Assembly: GCF_000308835.1 (NCBI RefSeq)
Contig: NZ_BAGN01000427.1
Coordinates: 64-64,063 of the forward strand
Direction: 5' to 3'
Source: Nocardia vinacea NBRC 16497
GTDB lineage: Bacteria > Actinomycetota > Actinomycetes > Mycobacteriales > Mycobacteriaceae
Length of the DNA stretch: 64,000 nucleotides
The position numbers and the translations under genes are program-made. Position 1 is the stretch's first letter; each line of letters starts with the position of its first letter. The notes below the pieces were generated by a model. The model did not search any database and was not told the DNA's origin. It saw only the letters and a list, made by a program, of their open reading frames with translations. Of this stretch, positions 1 to 9,171 are shown in pieces.

Positions 1-137
1 CCGGGAATGAATCCCAGGACCTGCACACGTCCGGGTTCGATTCGGGGCAGCTTCGATCGTTGTGCGGCCGCTCGTTATGATCACGATCCTCTGCTTACGA
101 TCCTCTGCCCGCTGTCCACCCACGAAAAGGAATGCCC

Positions 138-473
138 ATGGCACGCAAGGTCGTTGTGACGCTCGTCGATGACTTCGACGGCAAATCCGCTGCCGAGGAA
201 ACAGTGGCCTTCGCCCTCGACGGCGTCGAATACGAGATCGACCTATCCACCATCAACGCCGGCCAGCTGCGCGGCATCTTCGAGCCGTGGACCTCGAGCG
301 CTCGAAAAATCGGCCGCGCGGCCCGGGGCAAGAGCCAGACCTCGCGCACGGCCAACGACCGCGCCCGCACCGTCGCCATCCGCGACTGGGCCCGCGCCAA
401 AGGCATCGCGGTGTCAGCCCGCGGACGGATTTCAGCAGAAGTAGCCCAAGCGTACGAGAAGGCCAACGCCTAG
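138..473 (+). CDS. lsr2: Lsr2 family nucleoid-associated protein
   Basis: Lsr2 is the actinobacterial H-NS analogue: it bridges AT-rich, often horizontally acquired DNA and silences it. The 111-residue product has the family layout: an N-terminal dimerisation domain starting MARKVVVTLVDDFDG and a C-terminal DNA-binding domain in which the AT-hook-like loop is SARGRIS (canonical RGR core). A second ATG lies six bases upstream, but AAGG sits directly against it, whereas it is correctly spaced from the chosen ATG. A second Lsr2 lies about 29 kb away on the other strand. The two differ in the linker, so they are paralogues rather than a recent duplication. The family call is firm; the target genes are not visible. 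Confidence 0.95.
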   Translation: MARKVVVTLVDDFDGKSAAEETVAFALDGVEYEIDLSTINAGQLRGIFEPWTSSARKIGRAARGKSQTSRTANDRARTVAIRDWARAKGIAVSARGRISAEVAQAYEKANA

Positions 474-506
474 CCGCTGTGCAGCCTGGCGCTGACCACC
501 ACGTCG

Positions 507-1331
507 TCAGTCGGCGGGATGCAATATCCCGGTAGCGGTTTGCCGTCCGAAACCGTCCCGCGCGACGGTCGCAAGTGCACCGTCGCGCGGGGTCGCCGAG
601 ACGACCAGCCCTTGATGGTCGAACAGCGGTGACCGCAGCCGATAGTCGAAGACCTGGTCACCGGTGTATCCGTGGGCCCGGGCGGCCTCGGCCATGGCCA
701 GGGCCTGCAACGGTCCGTGCACAAGCAGACCGGGATAGCCCTCGACATCGCGGGCGTAGTCGCGGTCGTAGTGGATGCGGTGGCCGTTGTAGGTGAGCGC
801 GGAATACCGGAACAGCAGGGTCGGGGATGTTTCGATGGTCCATTCGTCCTCGGCGGGCGGCACTTTCGCGGCCTGGTCCGGTTCCGGTTCGCTGGTTCCT
901 CCGCTCGCCTCGACGGCGTCGCGGTAGACGATATCCTGCCGTTCGTCCACGACGATTCGATCGCCCTGCAGTATCTGGTGGCCGACCACGACGAAGGTCA
1001 ACGCGCCGCTGCGCCCCTGTTTCTCTTGTGTGGACAGCACTGTCGTTCGTTTCGTCGCTGATTCGCCGCACACCAGCACACCGCGGGTGCGCACCTGCCC
1101 TCCGGCCCACATCCGGCGTCGTCCAGGCCCCGGCGGCGCCGGAACGGTATTGCGAATCGGATGACCATCGGGTCCCAGATCCGACTGTGCGGGGCGTTCC
1201 AGCAAATAGATCCAGTGCCACAGCAGCGGAAGCCCCTTGTCGAGCTCGGGCAGTGGCACACCGAGCAGCCCGCTCAGTGCCTCCGCCGGACCGGGCACCA
1301 GCAATTCGGTGCGTTCGATCACGTCGGTCAT
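507..1331 (-). CDS. MaoC/FAS1-like hot-dog dehydratase (mesaconyl-CoA hydratase-like)
   Basis: This 274-residue protein belongs to the double hot-dog acyl-CoA hydratase/dehydratase group (HTD2/FAS1-like N-terminal dehydratase, including mesaconyl-C4-CoA hydratase). The C-terminal hot-dog half carries the hydratase signature: HYDRDYAR near residues 187-194 (catalytic His/Asp region) followed by PGLLVHGPL near 200-208. It is the last gene of a tightly packed minus-strand set. Its start overlaps the stop of the CoA-transferase gene by 4 bp (ATGA), so translation is probably coupled. With a CoA-transferase and an acyl-CoA dehydrogenase beside it, the likely role is hydration of a branched or dicarboxylic enoyl-CoA. 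The exact substrate cannot be read from sequence. Confidence 0.82.
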   Translation of the reverse strand: MTDVIERTELLVPGPAEALSGLLGVPLPELDKGLPLLWHWIYLLERPAQSDLGPDGHPIRNTVPAPPGPGRRRMWAGGQVRTRGVLVCGESATKRTTVLSTQEKQGRSGALTFVVVGHQILQGDRIVVDERQDIVYRDAVEASGGTSEPEPDQAAKVPPAEDEWTIETSPTLLFRYSALTYNGHRIHYDRDYARDVEGYPGLLVHGPLQALAMAEAARAHGYTGDQVFDYRLRSPLFDHQGLVVSATPRDGALATVARDGFGRQTATGILHPAD

Positions 1332-2491
1332 GCTGGCGACTCCTTCGAAACATGTTCTGCCGATACGAATTCCGCGCGCAAGGCCGCGGTGTGCTCACCC
1401 AGCCGAGGCACCGCTCCCATCGCCGGTTCCCAGCCGCCCACCACCGGCGGCAGCATGGCCTGCATTACCCCACCGGGTGTATCCACCGGCCGCCAACGAT
1501 CGCGGGCCGCGAGCTGCGGATGCTCGGTGAACTCGGCCGGTGTGCGCAACCGCGCATTCGCGATACCGGCCTGTTCCAGCAGCTCGATGACCTCATCGGT
1601 GCCGAATGCGGCAAATGCCTGCTCCAGCAGCATGGTCAACTCGCCGTCGTGTGCCACCCGATCGGTATTGGTCGCGAACCGCGGATCCTCGATCAGGTCG
1701 GTGCGTTCCAGCACCGCGTCGCACAGTGCAGTCCACTCGCGCTCGTTCTGGATACCGAGGAATACGGTGCCGTCGGCGGTGCGGAACGGACCGTATGGCG
1801 AGATCGACGGATGTTTCGCCGCAGTGCGGCGCGGTGGTTCGTCGCCGTAGCGGGAGAAATAGGCGGGCTGACTCATCCACTCCCCGAGCGCATCGATCAT
1901 CGCGACGTGCAGACTCGCCCCGACACCGGTGCGCGCCCGGTCGTAGAGCGCGGTGAGGATGCCGCTGTAGGCATACATCCCGGTGGCGATATCGGCGATC
2001 GAGAAGCCCGCTTTGGCGGGCACTTCCGGTGTGCCCGTTGACATCACGAGCCCGGTCTCGCATTGCAGCAACAGGTCGTAGGCCTTCTTGGACCGATACG
2101 GACCGTCGGGGCCGTAGCCGGAGATCGAGCAGTGGATCAGCTCGGGCCGGGCCGCGCGCAGCGTTTCGGCATCGAGTCCGAGCCGTTCGGCGGCACCGGG
2201 GACCAGGTTCTGCACGAATACATCGGCCCGGGCGATCATCACATCGAGCAGCCGGCGGTCGGCTGGATCCTTGACGTCGAGTTCAACGCTTTCCTTGCCC
2301 CGATTGAGCCACACGAAATAGCTCGACTCCCCGTGGACGGTTTGGTCGTAGCGTCGGGCGAAATCGCCGCCACCAGGGCGTTCGATCTTGATCACGCGGG
2401 CACCGAGATCGGCGAGCTGGCGGGTCGCGAACGGCGCGGCAACGGCCTGTTCGACCGCGACGACGGTGATGTCTTGGAGAGGGCGGCGCAT
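1328..2491 (-). CDS. Family III CoA-transferase (CaiB/BaiF type)
   Basis: Family III CoA-transferases move CoA between carboxylic acids through an aspartyl-CoA thioester. The protein shows the family pattern: N-terminal VVAVEQAVAAPFATRQLADL, then LGARVIKIERPGGGDFAR, NRGKESVELD and AYDLLLQCETGL, where the Asp is the expected nucleophile. The ATG used here follows a GGAAGG site at good spacing; an in-frame TTG 33 bases upstream lacks one. Length (387 aa) is normal for the family. It sits between an acyl-CoA dehydrogenase and a mesaconyl-CoA hydratase-like gene. This arrangement resembles itaconate/methylsuccinate/mesaconate-type dicarboxylate activation, which is inference from context. Confidence 0.9.
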   Translation of the reverse strand: MRRPLQDITVVAVEQAVAAPFATRQLADLGARVIKIERPGGGDFARRYDQTVHGESSYFVWLNRGKESVELDVKDPADRRLLDVMIARADVFVQNLVPGAAERLGLDAETLRAARPELIHCSISGYGPDGPYRSKKAYDLLLQCETGLVMSTGTPEVPAKAGFSIADIATGMYAYSGILTALYDRARTGVGASLHVAMIDALGEWMSQPAYFSRYGDEPPRRTAAKHPSISPYGPFRTADGTVFLGIQNEREWTALCDAVLERTDLIEDPRFATNTDRVAHDGELTMLLEQAFAAFGTDEVIELLEQAGIANARLRTPAEFTEHPQLAARDRWRPVDTPGGVMQAMLPPVVGGWEPAMGAVPRLGEHTAALRAEFVSAEHVSKESPA

Positions 2492-2525
2492 GCGGTGCCT
2501 TCCGGGAACGTCGGTGCCGGACAAC

Positions 2526-3680
2526 TCAGTTGATCCGATTACGGCTGATCAGCTGGCGGGCGATCACACCGCGCTGAATCTCGTTGGTGCCCTCACCGAC
2601 GATCATCAGCGGCGCGTCGCGGAAGTAGCGTTCCACATCGAATTCGGTGGAATACCCGTAGCCGCCGTGCACGCGCACGGCATTGAGCGCGATCTCCATG
2701 GCGGTCTCGGAGGCGAACAGTTTCGCCATACCGGCCTCCATATCGGCGCGCTCGCCCGAGTCGTAGCGGCGCGCCGCGTACTGCACCAACTGGCGCGCGG
2801 CGGTCAGTTTCGTCGCCATATCGGCGAGATAGTTGCCGACGGACTGGTGCTGCCAGATGGGTTTGCCGAAGCTTTCCCGTTGCTGGGCATAGCGAATCGA
2901 ATCCTCCAGCGCAGCCTGACCGACGCCCAGCGCGCGCGATGCCACCTGGATCCGCCCGATCTCCAGGCCGCGCATCATCTGCGCGAAGCCCGCGCCCTCG
3001 ACCCCGCCGAGCAGCGCCGATGCGGGCACCCGCATATCGTCGAAGGTCAGCTCACAGCTTTCGACACCCTTGTAGCCGAGTTTGGGCAGATCCCGCGACA
3101 CCGTGAATCCGGGCCCCCTCTCCACCAGCAGAATGCTGATCCCACGATGCGCGGGTTCCGCGGCCGGATCGGTCTTGCACAACAGGGCGACCAGATCCGA
3201 CCGGCGGGCATTGCTGATCCAGGTCTTGGACCCGTTGACGATGTATTCCTCGCCGATCCGGCGGGCCGTCGTGCGCATCGCCTGTAGATCCGATCCGCCG
3301 CCCGGTTCGGTCAGCGCCATGGTCGCACGCAGCTCGCCGGTCGCCATCCGAGGCAGGTAACTGTCCTTCTGCTCCTGAGTTCCGTAGTCCAGCAACAGTT
3401 TTGCGACCACCGTGTGACCGCCCATCGCCCCCGCCAGGCTCATCCAGCCGCGCGAGAGCTCCTCGGTGACGGCGGCGTAGCACGGTGTGGACACCTTGGC
3501 CGCGCCCCACGGTTCCGGGATGGCCAGCCCGTAGATCCCGAGCTGTTTCATCTGGTCGATCAGCTTCTCCGGGTAGGTGTTCGTATGGTCGAGCTCCTGC
3601 GCGACGGGTTTGACCTCCCGGTCCACGAAGTCACGCACCACCGCGACGATCGCGGTTTCTTCCTCGTTGAGCTCGTCCAC
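2526..3680 (-). CDS. Acyl-CoA dehydrogenase
   Basis: An FAD-dependent acyl-CoA dehydrogenase that introduces an alpha,beta double bond into an acyl-CoA. The 384-residue protein has the normal length and signatures: TEPGGGSD in the middle beta domain, and GYGYSTEF followed by ERYFRDA and GEGTNEIQR at the C-terminus, where the Glu in STEF is at the position of the catalytic base in short/branched-chain enzymes. I chose the GTG start because GAGGAAG lies five bases upstream and the protein then begins just before the conserved DELNEEETAIV. A longer frame upstream is antisense to the LysR gene. It is the first gene of the minus-strand set, divergent from the LysR regulator. Confidence 0.93.
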   Translation of the reverse strand: MDELNEEETAIVAVVRDFVDREVKPVAQELDHTNTYPEKLIDQMKQLGIYGLAIPEPWGAAKVSTPCYAAVTEELSRGWMSLAGAMGGHTVVAKLLLDYGTQEQKDSYLPRMATGELRATMALTEPGGGSDLQAMRTTARRIGEEYIVNGSKTWISNARRSDLVALLCKTDPAAEPAHRGISILLVERGPGFTVSRDLPKLGYKGVESCELTFDDMRVPASALLGGVEGAGFAQMMRGLEIGRIQVASRALGVGQAALEDSIRYAQQRESFGKPIWQHQSVGNYLADMATKLTAARQLVQYAARRYDSGERADMEAGMAKLFASETAMEIALNAVRVHGGYGYSTEFDVERYFRDAPLMIVGEGTNEIQRGVIARQLISRNRIN

Positions 3681-3804
3681 GACGACTTCCTCTCGACCCT
3701 CGGCGATAGACCCACGCACTACCATCATGAGAGTAAATACAGACCTGGGTAAAATGCCGAGTTCTGATACCACTATGCCGGTTCGCGATGCGCAGGAGGA
3801 GCGG
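3681..3804. promoter_or_regulatory. Divergent promoter region between acyl-CoA dehydrogenase and LysR genes
   Basis: This 124-bp gap separates two divergent starts and must hold both promoters. It is locally AT-richer (3730-3770, with GTAAATAC and GTAAAATG) than the flanking genes. A strong AGGAGGA ribosome site for the LysR gene ends five bases before its ATG. A LysR regulator normally binds an imperfect T-N11-A dyad in such a gap. I could not single one out with confidence. Confidence 0.5.
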
Positions 3805-4755
3805 ATGGACTTCAAGCAGTTGAAGGCCATGGTCACGGTGGCCGAGGTCGGCAGCGTCACCAAGGCCGCGGAGTTGCTGCACCTGGTCCAACCCGCCGTC
3901 ACCCGGCAGATACGGATGCTCGAACAGGAACTCGGTGTCGCACTGTTCGAGCGCACCCGGCAGGGTATGCGCCCGACCGAGGCCGGGACGGTCATGGTCG
4001 AGCGGGCGCGGCGGGCCCTGCACGAACTGGATCGTGCCCGCGCCGAACTCCGCCCGGCACCCGGTGTCGTTACCGGGGTGGTCACCGTCGGCCTGCTGGA
4101 GAGCGCCGCCGACCTCTTGGCCGAACCACTTGTTTCGGCGCTCGCCCACGATCATCCCGGCATCGAATTGCGTGTGCTCACCGGCTATTCCGGACATCTA
4201 CAGCGCTGGCTCGACGACGGCGATCTGGATCTGAGCCTGCTGTACAACCTGACCAGCACACCGTCGCTCAATGTCGAACCGCTTGCGCGGGAACGGCTCT
4301 GGGTGGTCGCGCCCCCGAGCGCCGATCTGCATACCGACCGTCCCGTCACCTTGGCCGAGGTCGCAACCCATCCGATGGTGATGCCCGCGCCGGGGCATGC
4401 GTTGCGCGCCCTCATCGACGGCGCCTCCGCGCGGACGCAGGTGAATTTCGACGTGACCGTCCAGACCAATTCACTGCGCATGCAGAAACTGCTGGTGCTC
4501 GGCGGGCACGGCTGGACGATCCTGCCCGGCGTCGGCATTGCCGACGATGTCGCCAGCGGAACGCTCAGCGCCGCACCGCTGTGCGACCCGGAGGTCTGGC
4601 GCCTGATCGTCCTCGGCATACCGCGCACCGGCCGCGTACCCGCTGCCGCCGAAGTCGTTGCGGCCGAACTCATCCGCCAGGTACGCACCGCGGTAGCGGA
4701 GGGGCGCTGGCCCTCGGCCCGACTCGTCGACCGCAGCGAAACCGCGGCGGATTGA
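3805..4755 (+). CDS. LysR-family transcriptional regulator
   Basis: A 316-residue LysR-type regulator. The N-terminal winged helix starts MDFKQLKAMVTVAEVGS and contains the recognition segment VTKAAELLHLVQPAVTRQI; a periplasmic-binding-protein-like effector domain follows from about residue 90. The start is decided by AGGAGGA just upstream. The gene is transcribed away from the acyl-CoA dehydrogenase/CoA-transferase/hydratase set and toward the aldehyde dehydrogenase gene. It is therefore the obvious candidate to control that whole catabolic island, with a CoA ester or free acid as co-inducer (inference from LysR biology). The effector cannot be named. Confidence 0.93.
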   Translation: MDFKQLKAMVTVAEVGSVTKAAELLHLVQPAVTRQIRMLEQELGVALFERTRQGMRPTEAGTVMVERARRALHELDRARAELRPAPGVVTGVVTVGLLESAADLLAEPLVSALAHDHPGIELRVLTGYSGHLQRWLDDGDLDLSLLYNLTSTPSLNVEPLARERLWVVAPPSADLHTDRPVTLAEVATHPMVMPAPGHALRALIDGASARTQVNFDVTVQTNSLRMQKLLVLGGHGWTILPGVGIADDVASGTLSAAPLCDPEVWRLIVLGIPRTGRVPAAAEVVAAELIRQVRTAVAEGRWPSARLVDRSETAAD

Positions 4756-4920
4756 CCAGATCGATTGCCGTCGAACGGTTCGGGTCGAGCAGACGCCCAT
4801 CGCGTCACGCACCAGCGCCATATGCCGTCCGGAAATACAGGCATCAATTCTTTTTATTTCTCAACTGTCTTCATCATCACTCATGATCGGTCGCAGAGTC
4901 TTCTGATACCGAGGTTCGCC

Positions 4921-6399
4921 ATGCAGCAGTATCCGATGTTCATCGACGGGCATGACCATCAGCCGATCGGCGGCGAGTGGTTCCCCACCGACAACCCGTA
5001 TCTCGGCGAACCATGGGCCCGAATCGCCAAGGGCGGCGCCGAGGATGTCGACGTCGCAGTGCAGGCCGCCCACCGGGCCTCGACCTCCGGTCCCTGGCCG
5101 GAACTCACCGCGAGCGGTCGCGGCGCACTGCTTCGCCGCCTCGGCGACACCCTCGCCGAGCATGCACACCGACTGGCCGAGCTCGAGGTCCGCGACAACG
5201 GCAAATTATTTGCCGAGATGTATGGCCAGCTCAGCTATCTGCCGCAGTGGTTCTACTACTACGGCGGACTGGCCGACAAGATCGAGGGGACAGTGCTGCC
5301 GCTGGACAAGATTGGCTACTTCGCCTACACGCGCCATGAGCCCGTCGGTGTCGTCGGCATCATCACGCCGTGGAATTCACCGCTGATGCTGCTGACCTGG
5401 AAACTGGCCCCGGCCCTCGCCGCAGGCTGCACAGTGGTGATCAAACCGTCGGAATTCACCTCCGCCTCCACCATCGAGCTGGTCAGGCTGTTCCATGCGG
5501 CCGGATTGCCACCGGGCGTGATCAATGTGGTGACCGGCTTCGGCACCGACGTCGGCACCGCCCTCGTCGAGCACCCGCTGGTCCGCAAGATCACCTTCAC
5601 CGGATCCGATCTCACCGGGCGCGGAATCAACGAGGCCGCGGCCCGCGACCTCAAGCACGTAAGTCTCGAACTGGGCGGTAAATCCCCGAATATCGTATTC
5701 GCCGACGCCGACCTCGACGCCGCCGTCAACGGAGTCGTCTCCGGCATCTTCGCCGCCACCGGCCAGACCTGTATCGCCGGATCGCGACTGCTGGTCCAGG
5801 ACAGCATTCACGACGAATTCGTCGCGCGCGTAGTGGAACTCGCACGTACCGCCCGCATGGGCGATCCCATGTCCGAGAACACCGAGGTCGGCCCGATCAC
5901 CACACCGGCGCAATACACGAAGGTGCTGGACTACCTTCGGATCGCCGAAAAAGAAGGCGCCACACTGGCTTTGGGCGGAGCACCCGCGACGCGCCCGGAA
6001 TGCGGCAACGGCTGGTTCATCGAACCGACCATCTTCACCGGCGTCGACAATCGGATGCGCATCGCGCAGGAGGAAGTCTTCGGACCGGTGCTCGCCGTCA
6101 TCCCGTTTCGCGCCGAAGACGATGCCGTCGCCCTCGCCAACGATGTCCGCTTCGGCCTCGGTGCAGGCGTCTGGACCAGTGATATCGGCCGTGCACTACG
6201 CATGGCCGAACGCATTCGCTCCGGCACCGTATGGGTGAACACCTATCGCGCCGTCAGTTTCATGGCACCGTTCGGCGGAGTCAAGGATTCCGGGATCGGC
6301 AGGGAAAACGGTATCGATGCCGTCCGGGAATATCTCGAAACCAAGACGGTCTGGATCAATTCCGGTGCGCCCGTGGGAAATCCCTTCGTGATCCGCTGA
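4921..6399 (+). CDS. NAD(P)-dependent aldehyde dehydrogenase
   Basis: A 492-residue aldehyde dehydrogenase of the classic superfamily, oxidising an aldehyde to a carboxylate. Visible motifs are PWNSPLMLLTWKLAPALAAG (cofactor-binding/oxyanion region), LELGGKSPNIVF with the general-base Glu, and GQTCIAGSR with the catalytic Cys. The C-terminal PFGGVKDSGIGRENG is also typical. GAGG six bases before the chosen ATG supports the start. The gene lies 165 bp after the LysR gene on the same strand and may feed an acid to the adjacent CoA-transferase. The true substrate is unknown. Confidence 0.93.
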   Translation: MQQYPMFIDGHDHQPIGGEWFPTDNPYLGEPWARIAKGGAEDVDVAVQAAHRASTSGPWPELTASGRGALLRRLGDTLAEHAHRLAELEVRDNGKLFAEMYGQLSYLPQWFYYYGGLADKIEGTVLPLDKIGYFAYTRHEPVGVVGIITPWNSPLMLLTWKLAPALAAGCTVVIKPSEFTSASTIELVRLFHAAGLPPGVINVVTGFGTDVGTALVEHPLVRKITFTGSDLTGRGINEAAARDLKHVSLELGGKSPNIVFADADLDAAVNGVVSGIFAATGQTCIAGSRLLVQDSIHDEFVARVVELARTARMGDPMSENTEVGPITTPAQYTKVLDYLRIAEKEGATLALGGAPATRPECGNGWFIEPTIFTGVDNRMRIAQEEVFGPVLAVIPFRAEDDAVALANDVRFGLGAGVWTSDIGRALRMAERIRSGTVWVNTYRAVSFMAPFGGVKDSGIGRENGIDAVREYLETKTVWINSGAPVGNPFVIR

Positions 6400-6622
6400 T
6401 CCGCCGAGGCCGGTCGCCGATCCGACATGGCGTCGCAGTAGAGGTGAGCTGCGAGCATCTGAGCGACATAGAGATCGACCTCAGACGTGGGCACACGCGG
6501 GATCCGGAAAGTATCACCGCGCCACCCATCGGTGAATGATGACGCCGGAGATGTGCCAAGTTCTACGTAGCAGTCACGCGGGCACGGTCAAGCGTCGCCT
6601 TCGTCCTATAGCCAGACACTAC

Positions 6623-7240
6623 TCACTCTTTGCGTTTGCCAGATAGCGAGAGGCATGCCACCTCGTCCCATCGGTATTTGCACCCCCGCCGCTCAAGCGC
6701 AACCATTGTCACGTCGGAAACCGTGACAGCAACGCCATCGAGCGGCGCGTCTATAGCAGCCGCCGATGCAGCAGCCTCCGCCGAGAGTCCCTCATACATC
6801 GGGTAGGCAATCGTCACGTGTGGCGCGGAGGACGAGTCCTTCACCGGAGCATCAGGGAAGGCGGACAGGGTTGCTGCGCGCAGTGTGTCTCGAAGGTTAT
6901 TGATCTGCTCGGCGGGCGACAGGATAAACCCGATCGCACCACGGAGATTGGTCAGCCGCTCAATCGTCAGGGTGAACGGGGCCTGATCTTCACACGCGCT
7001 TCTGGCAGCTTCAGTGATCGAGGCTCGCTGCTCCGGTGTACTCGCACCGTCATGGGCGATCCTGTCGAGCGTGAGGTGAAGGCCGTCATCCGGCGTCAGG
7101 TCGAAGAGCCTCGTATCTATCGACTGCTGGCAGTCTTTGGCGGCTGCATGAAGGTCCGGCGCGTGCTCAAAGGTGAGGAACCAGTAGTAGCCAAGCGGAC
7201 CGATACGTCCCTCACGCGGTCGCCTATCCATGCTGTTCAT
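6623..7240 (-). CDS. 2H phosphoesterase / 2'-5' RNA ligase-like protein
   Basis: The 205-residue product has the two H-x-T/S-x motifs that define the 2H phosphoesterase superfamily: LHLTL at residues 54-58 and PHVTIAYP at 140-147, spaced as in LigT/ThpR proteins. These enzymes hydrolyse 2',3'-cyclic phosphates or handle 2'-5' RNA linkages. The gene stands alone, about 220 bp from the aldehyde dehydrogenase. Its codon choice is less GC-biased at third positions than that of its neighbours, which fits the accessory region that begins here. An ATG three codons downstream is an alternative start. The role could be RNA repair, nucleotide metabolism or phage defence; context does not decide. Confidence 0.8.
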   Translation of the reverse strand: MNSMDRRPREGRIGPLGYYWFLTFEHAPDLHAAAKDCQQSIDTRLFDLTPDDGLHLTLDRIAHDGASTPEQRASITEAARSACEDQAPFTLTIERLTNLRGAIGFILSPAEQINNLRDTLRAATLSAFPDAPVKDSSSAPHVTIAYPMYEGLSAEAAASAAAIDAPLDGVAVTVSDVTMVALERRGCKYRWDEVACLSLSGKRKE

Positions 7241-7508
7241 CGGGAGTATTCACGCTCGTCAGCATGTCCCGGAGCGTGGTCTCATAGTCGGCTACCGGTA
7301 ACAGGTGTAGTCGACGCGGTTTAGTGATAGAGGTCATGCATTGGTCGCCTACTTCGTGGTGTTGCTCGCATCGATCTCGCCCAGTGTTACCGGACACGAC
7401 TCGGGCGGGATGGGCTACGTAGGAAGATCAGCGGTCTGATCGCTGATGCTCGCCTCATCAAGACGTTGCGGGCGTGTCGCGCAAACGTGTCGTTATTGGG
7501 ATCTACGG

Positions 7509-8174
7509 CTAGATCGGGGGGCCGGAGTAGGGCTTGCGGATTGCTGTGAGGAGTAGGACGTTCTGGGTTTGATTGATGTCGGCGACGCTGAGGCGGTAGG
7601 AGGCCGGCTCGCCGGTCGCGGGGTCGCGCACGTGCAGCAAGTCGCTGGTGTCGCGGCCGTAGGAGACCTCGATGCTGGAGAACCACTGGCGGCGGAATTC
7701 CTTGATCGGGCGGAGCTGGCGCATGACGTCGTGGGCTTGCTCGGAGTCGCGGTAGCGACCGAGCACGGCTTTGAGTGTGGCCACACTGTAGGCGGATTCG
7801 TGCGGCCACCGGACATGGACTGCCTGGGGTGCCGCGCTGAACATCCACACCGGGATGCAGTCGGTTTCCTCCAGGCCGGGTGCCGCCGCTCGAAACGAAT
7901 CGTTGCAGGCCAGCACATTCCAGAGCGGGTCGACACAGGCCGCGAGGACTTCACGTCGCTCGAGGTCGTCGAGATGGCTGATCAGGTCGACGTTGTTCTG
8001 AACGCACTCGCGAAGCTTGTCGGCGGGCGCGAGTTCCTCGGCGGGGGCGCGTAGTTCGCGTAGGTGGCGTGCCTGGATGGAGTTGAGCCCGTAGCCGTTG
8101 ATGATCTTCTCGAGCGTTTCGAAGGTCGGGGTGTCGGTGTCCTTCTCGATATTGAACAGGGGGCCGCGGCAGGG
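7509..8174 (-). pseudogene. Remnant of XRE/MmyB-type transcriptional regulator, 5' end lost
   Basis: One continuous reading frame encodes the end of an XRE helix-turn-helix (TPTFETLEKIINGYGL, the segment after the recognition helix) followed by an MmyB-like ligand-binding domain (DPLWNVLACNDSF, RQWFSSIEVSYGRD). The frame has no start codon before the middle of the protein, and it is closed at its 5' side by an in-frame TGA that ends the neighbouring 45-codon gene. The helix-turn-helix itself is missing. A truncated protein could only start at an internal GTG (about 135 aa) and would lack DNA binding. I therefore call it a pseudogene created by deletion or fusion at its 5' edge. Confidence 0.6.
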
Positions 8175-8312
8175 TCAGGCGGCGCGCAAATGGGCTGAGG
8201 CGATGAATATCTCGGCGGTGTCCTCGAGTGCAAGCAGCATAGGATCGGCGTGGCCACGCCATCGGATCTCGAACTTCCCGGCGCGCTTTATCAGCGACTG
8301 GTGCCGCGACAT
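8175..8312 (-). CDS. Small protein of unknown function (45 aa)
   Basis: A 45-codon gene whose ATG is preceded by an excellent GGAGGAG site four bases upstream, the main reason to believe it. The product begins MSRHQSLIKRAGKFEIRW and ends in an Ala-rich helix-like segment (DTAEIFIASAHLRAA). No family is recognised. It shares its frame with the decayed regulator immediately downstream, separated only by its TGA. It may therefore be either a real small gene or the new 5' end left after a deletion joined two genes. Confidence 0.45.
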   Translation of the reverse strand: MSRHQSLIKRAGKFEIRWRGHADPMLLALEDTAEIFIASAHLRAA

Positions 8313-8571
8313 AGAACTCCTCCACGCGGATAGCCCTCGGTCGCAGCGGTCAGCCACAACGCGCAACGCAATCAGGACGTGAGCAGTGGCTGAACAGCTT
8401 GCACTTCGCCTGAAGGTCTTCGCCTTTGCCGGTTCGACACGCTGTTACCGACGTTCATGGTCAATAGGCCTCGCCACGGACAGCGCCACTGTTGACGCCG
8501 AGGCAATCTTGGTGGATCATCTCTCACCGAGAGCGCTGCTCTCTAATAAGATCAATGCTCACGGAGGTATG

Positions 8572-9171
8572 ATGCGTTCTACATTCATCGCCGCGATCTG
8601 CTACTCGGCAGCGTGGGTCATCGGGCTGGCGTTCGGTCCGGCCAGCGTCCCTTTAACTGCGACGAACACCGAAATTGCGGCCGCCTACGAGGCTCGGCCT
8701 GGTGGGTTCGCAATGCAGTCGTTCTTCGTGCACGGGCTCGCGGGTGTGCTGCTGGCGGTGGTGGTTATCGGGCTGCGTGGTCGATTGACAGGCGTTGCCA
8801 AAGACATGGTCACAACGGGAGGTTTGGCAGCAGTGGGCGCCTCTTTGACACAGTTCGGAGTCGAGGTGGCGCTGTCGACCACAGCGACTCCGGTGCTATT
8901 CGAGCTAACCACCCGACTGGATGGGCTGAAGATGTTTGCGCTGGCCGGGTTGGCAGTAGGCACGTCGCTGCGGCGCCGCGATGTTGTCGCGTATCTAGGC
9001 TTGGCTCTCGCGGCTGCGCTGGCAGTGTCCGGGGTTGGCTATCTAGCGATGTATCAGCCTTTGGCTGACGCCGCATACGTTTCGGGTGTCCTTCTGCTGC
9101 TTTGGGTACCGGTGGCCGCCTATCGAGTGCCAATGTCGACTAGGGCGTGTTTCATAAGTGCTGAGGGGTGA
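8572..9171 (+). CDS. Multi-pass membrane protein with 3' end replaced by an IS element
   Basis: A roughly 199-residue hydrophobic protein with several membrane spans (starting FIAAICYSAAWVIGLAFG, then FVHGLAGVLLAVVVIGL, LGLALAAALAVSGVGYL and VSGVLLLLWVPVAAY). No family could be named. GGAGG lies four bases before the chosen ATG; an ATG one codon earlier is too close. The last eight or nine residues are encoded by the left end of the IS5-type element. Removing the element with one copy of the TA target restores a frame that stops two codons after ...MST. The insertion therefore changed only the extreme C-terminus, and the protein may still work. Confidence 0.65.
   Translation: MRSTFIAAICYSAAWVIGLAFGPASVPLTATNTEIAAAYEARPGGFAMQSFFVHGLAGVLLAVVVIGLRGRLTGVAKDMVTTGGLAAVGASLTQFGVEVALSTTATPVLFELTTRLDGLKMFALAGLAVGTSLRRRDVVAYLGLALAAALAVSGVGYLAMYQPLADAAYVSGVLLLLWVPVAAYRVPMSTRACFISAEG

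Noticed and set aside
25..60. T-arm-like GGGTTCGATTC near the left edge, possible tRNA end
   Set aside because: The flanking bases do not pair into a T-stem or acceptor stem, and no anticodon arm can be placed upstream within the window.
8175..8177. TGA recoded as selenocysteine or read-through, joining the small gene to the regulator
   Set aside because: No selenocysteine-insertion hairpin, no selenoprotein family and no Cys position is involved. A deletion fusion or nonsense mutation is simpler.
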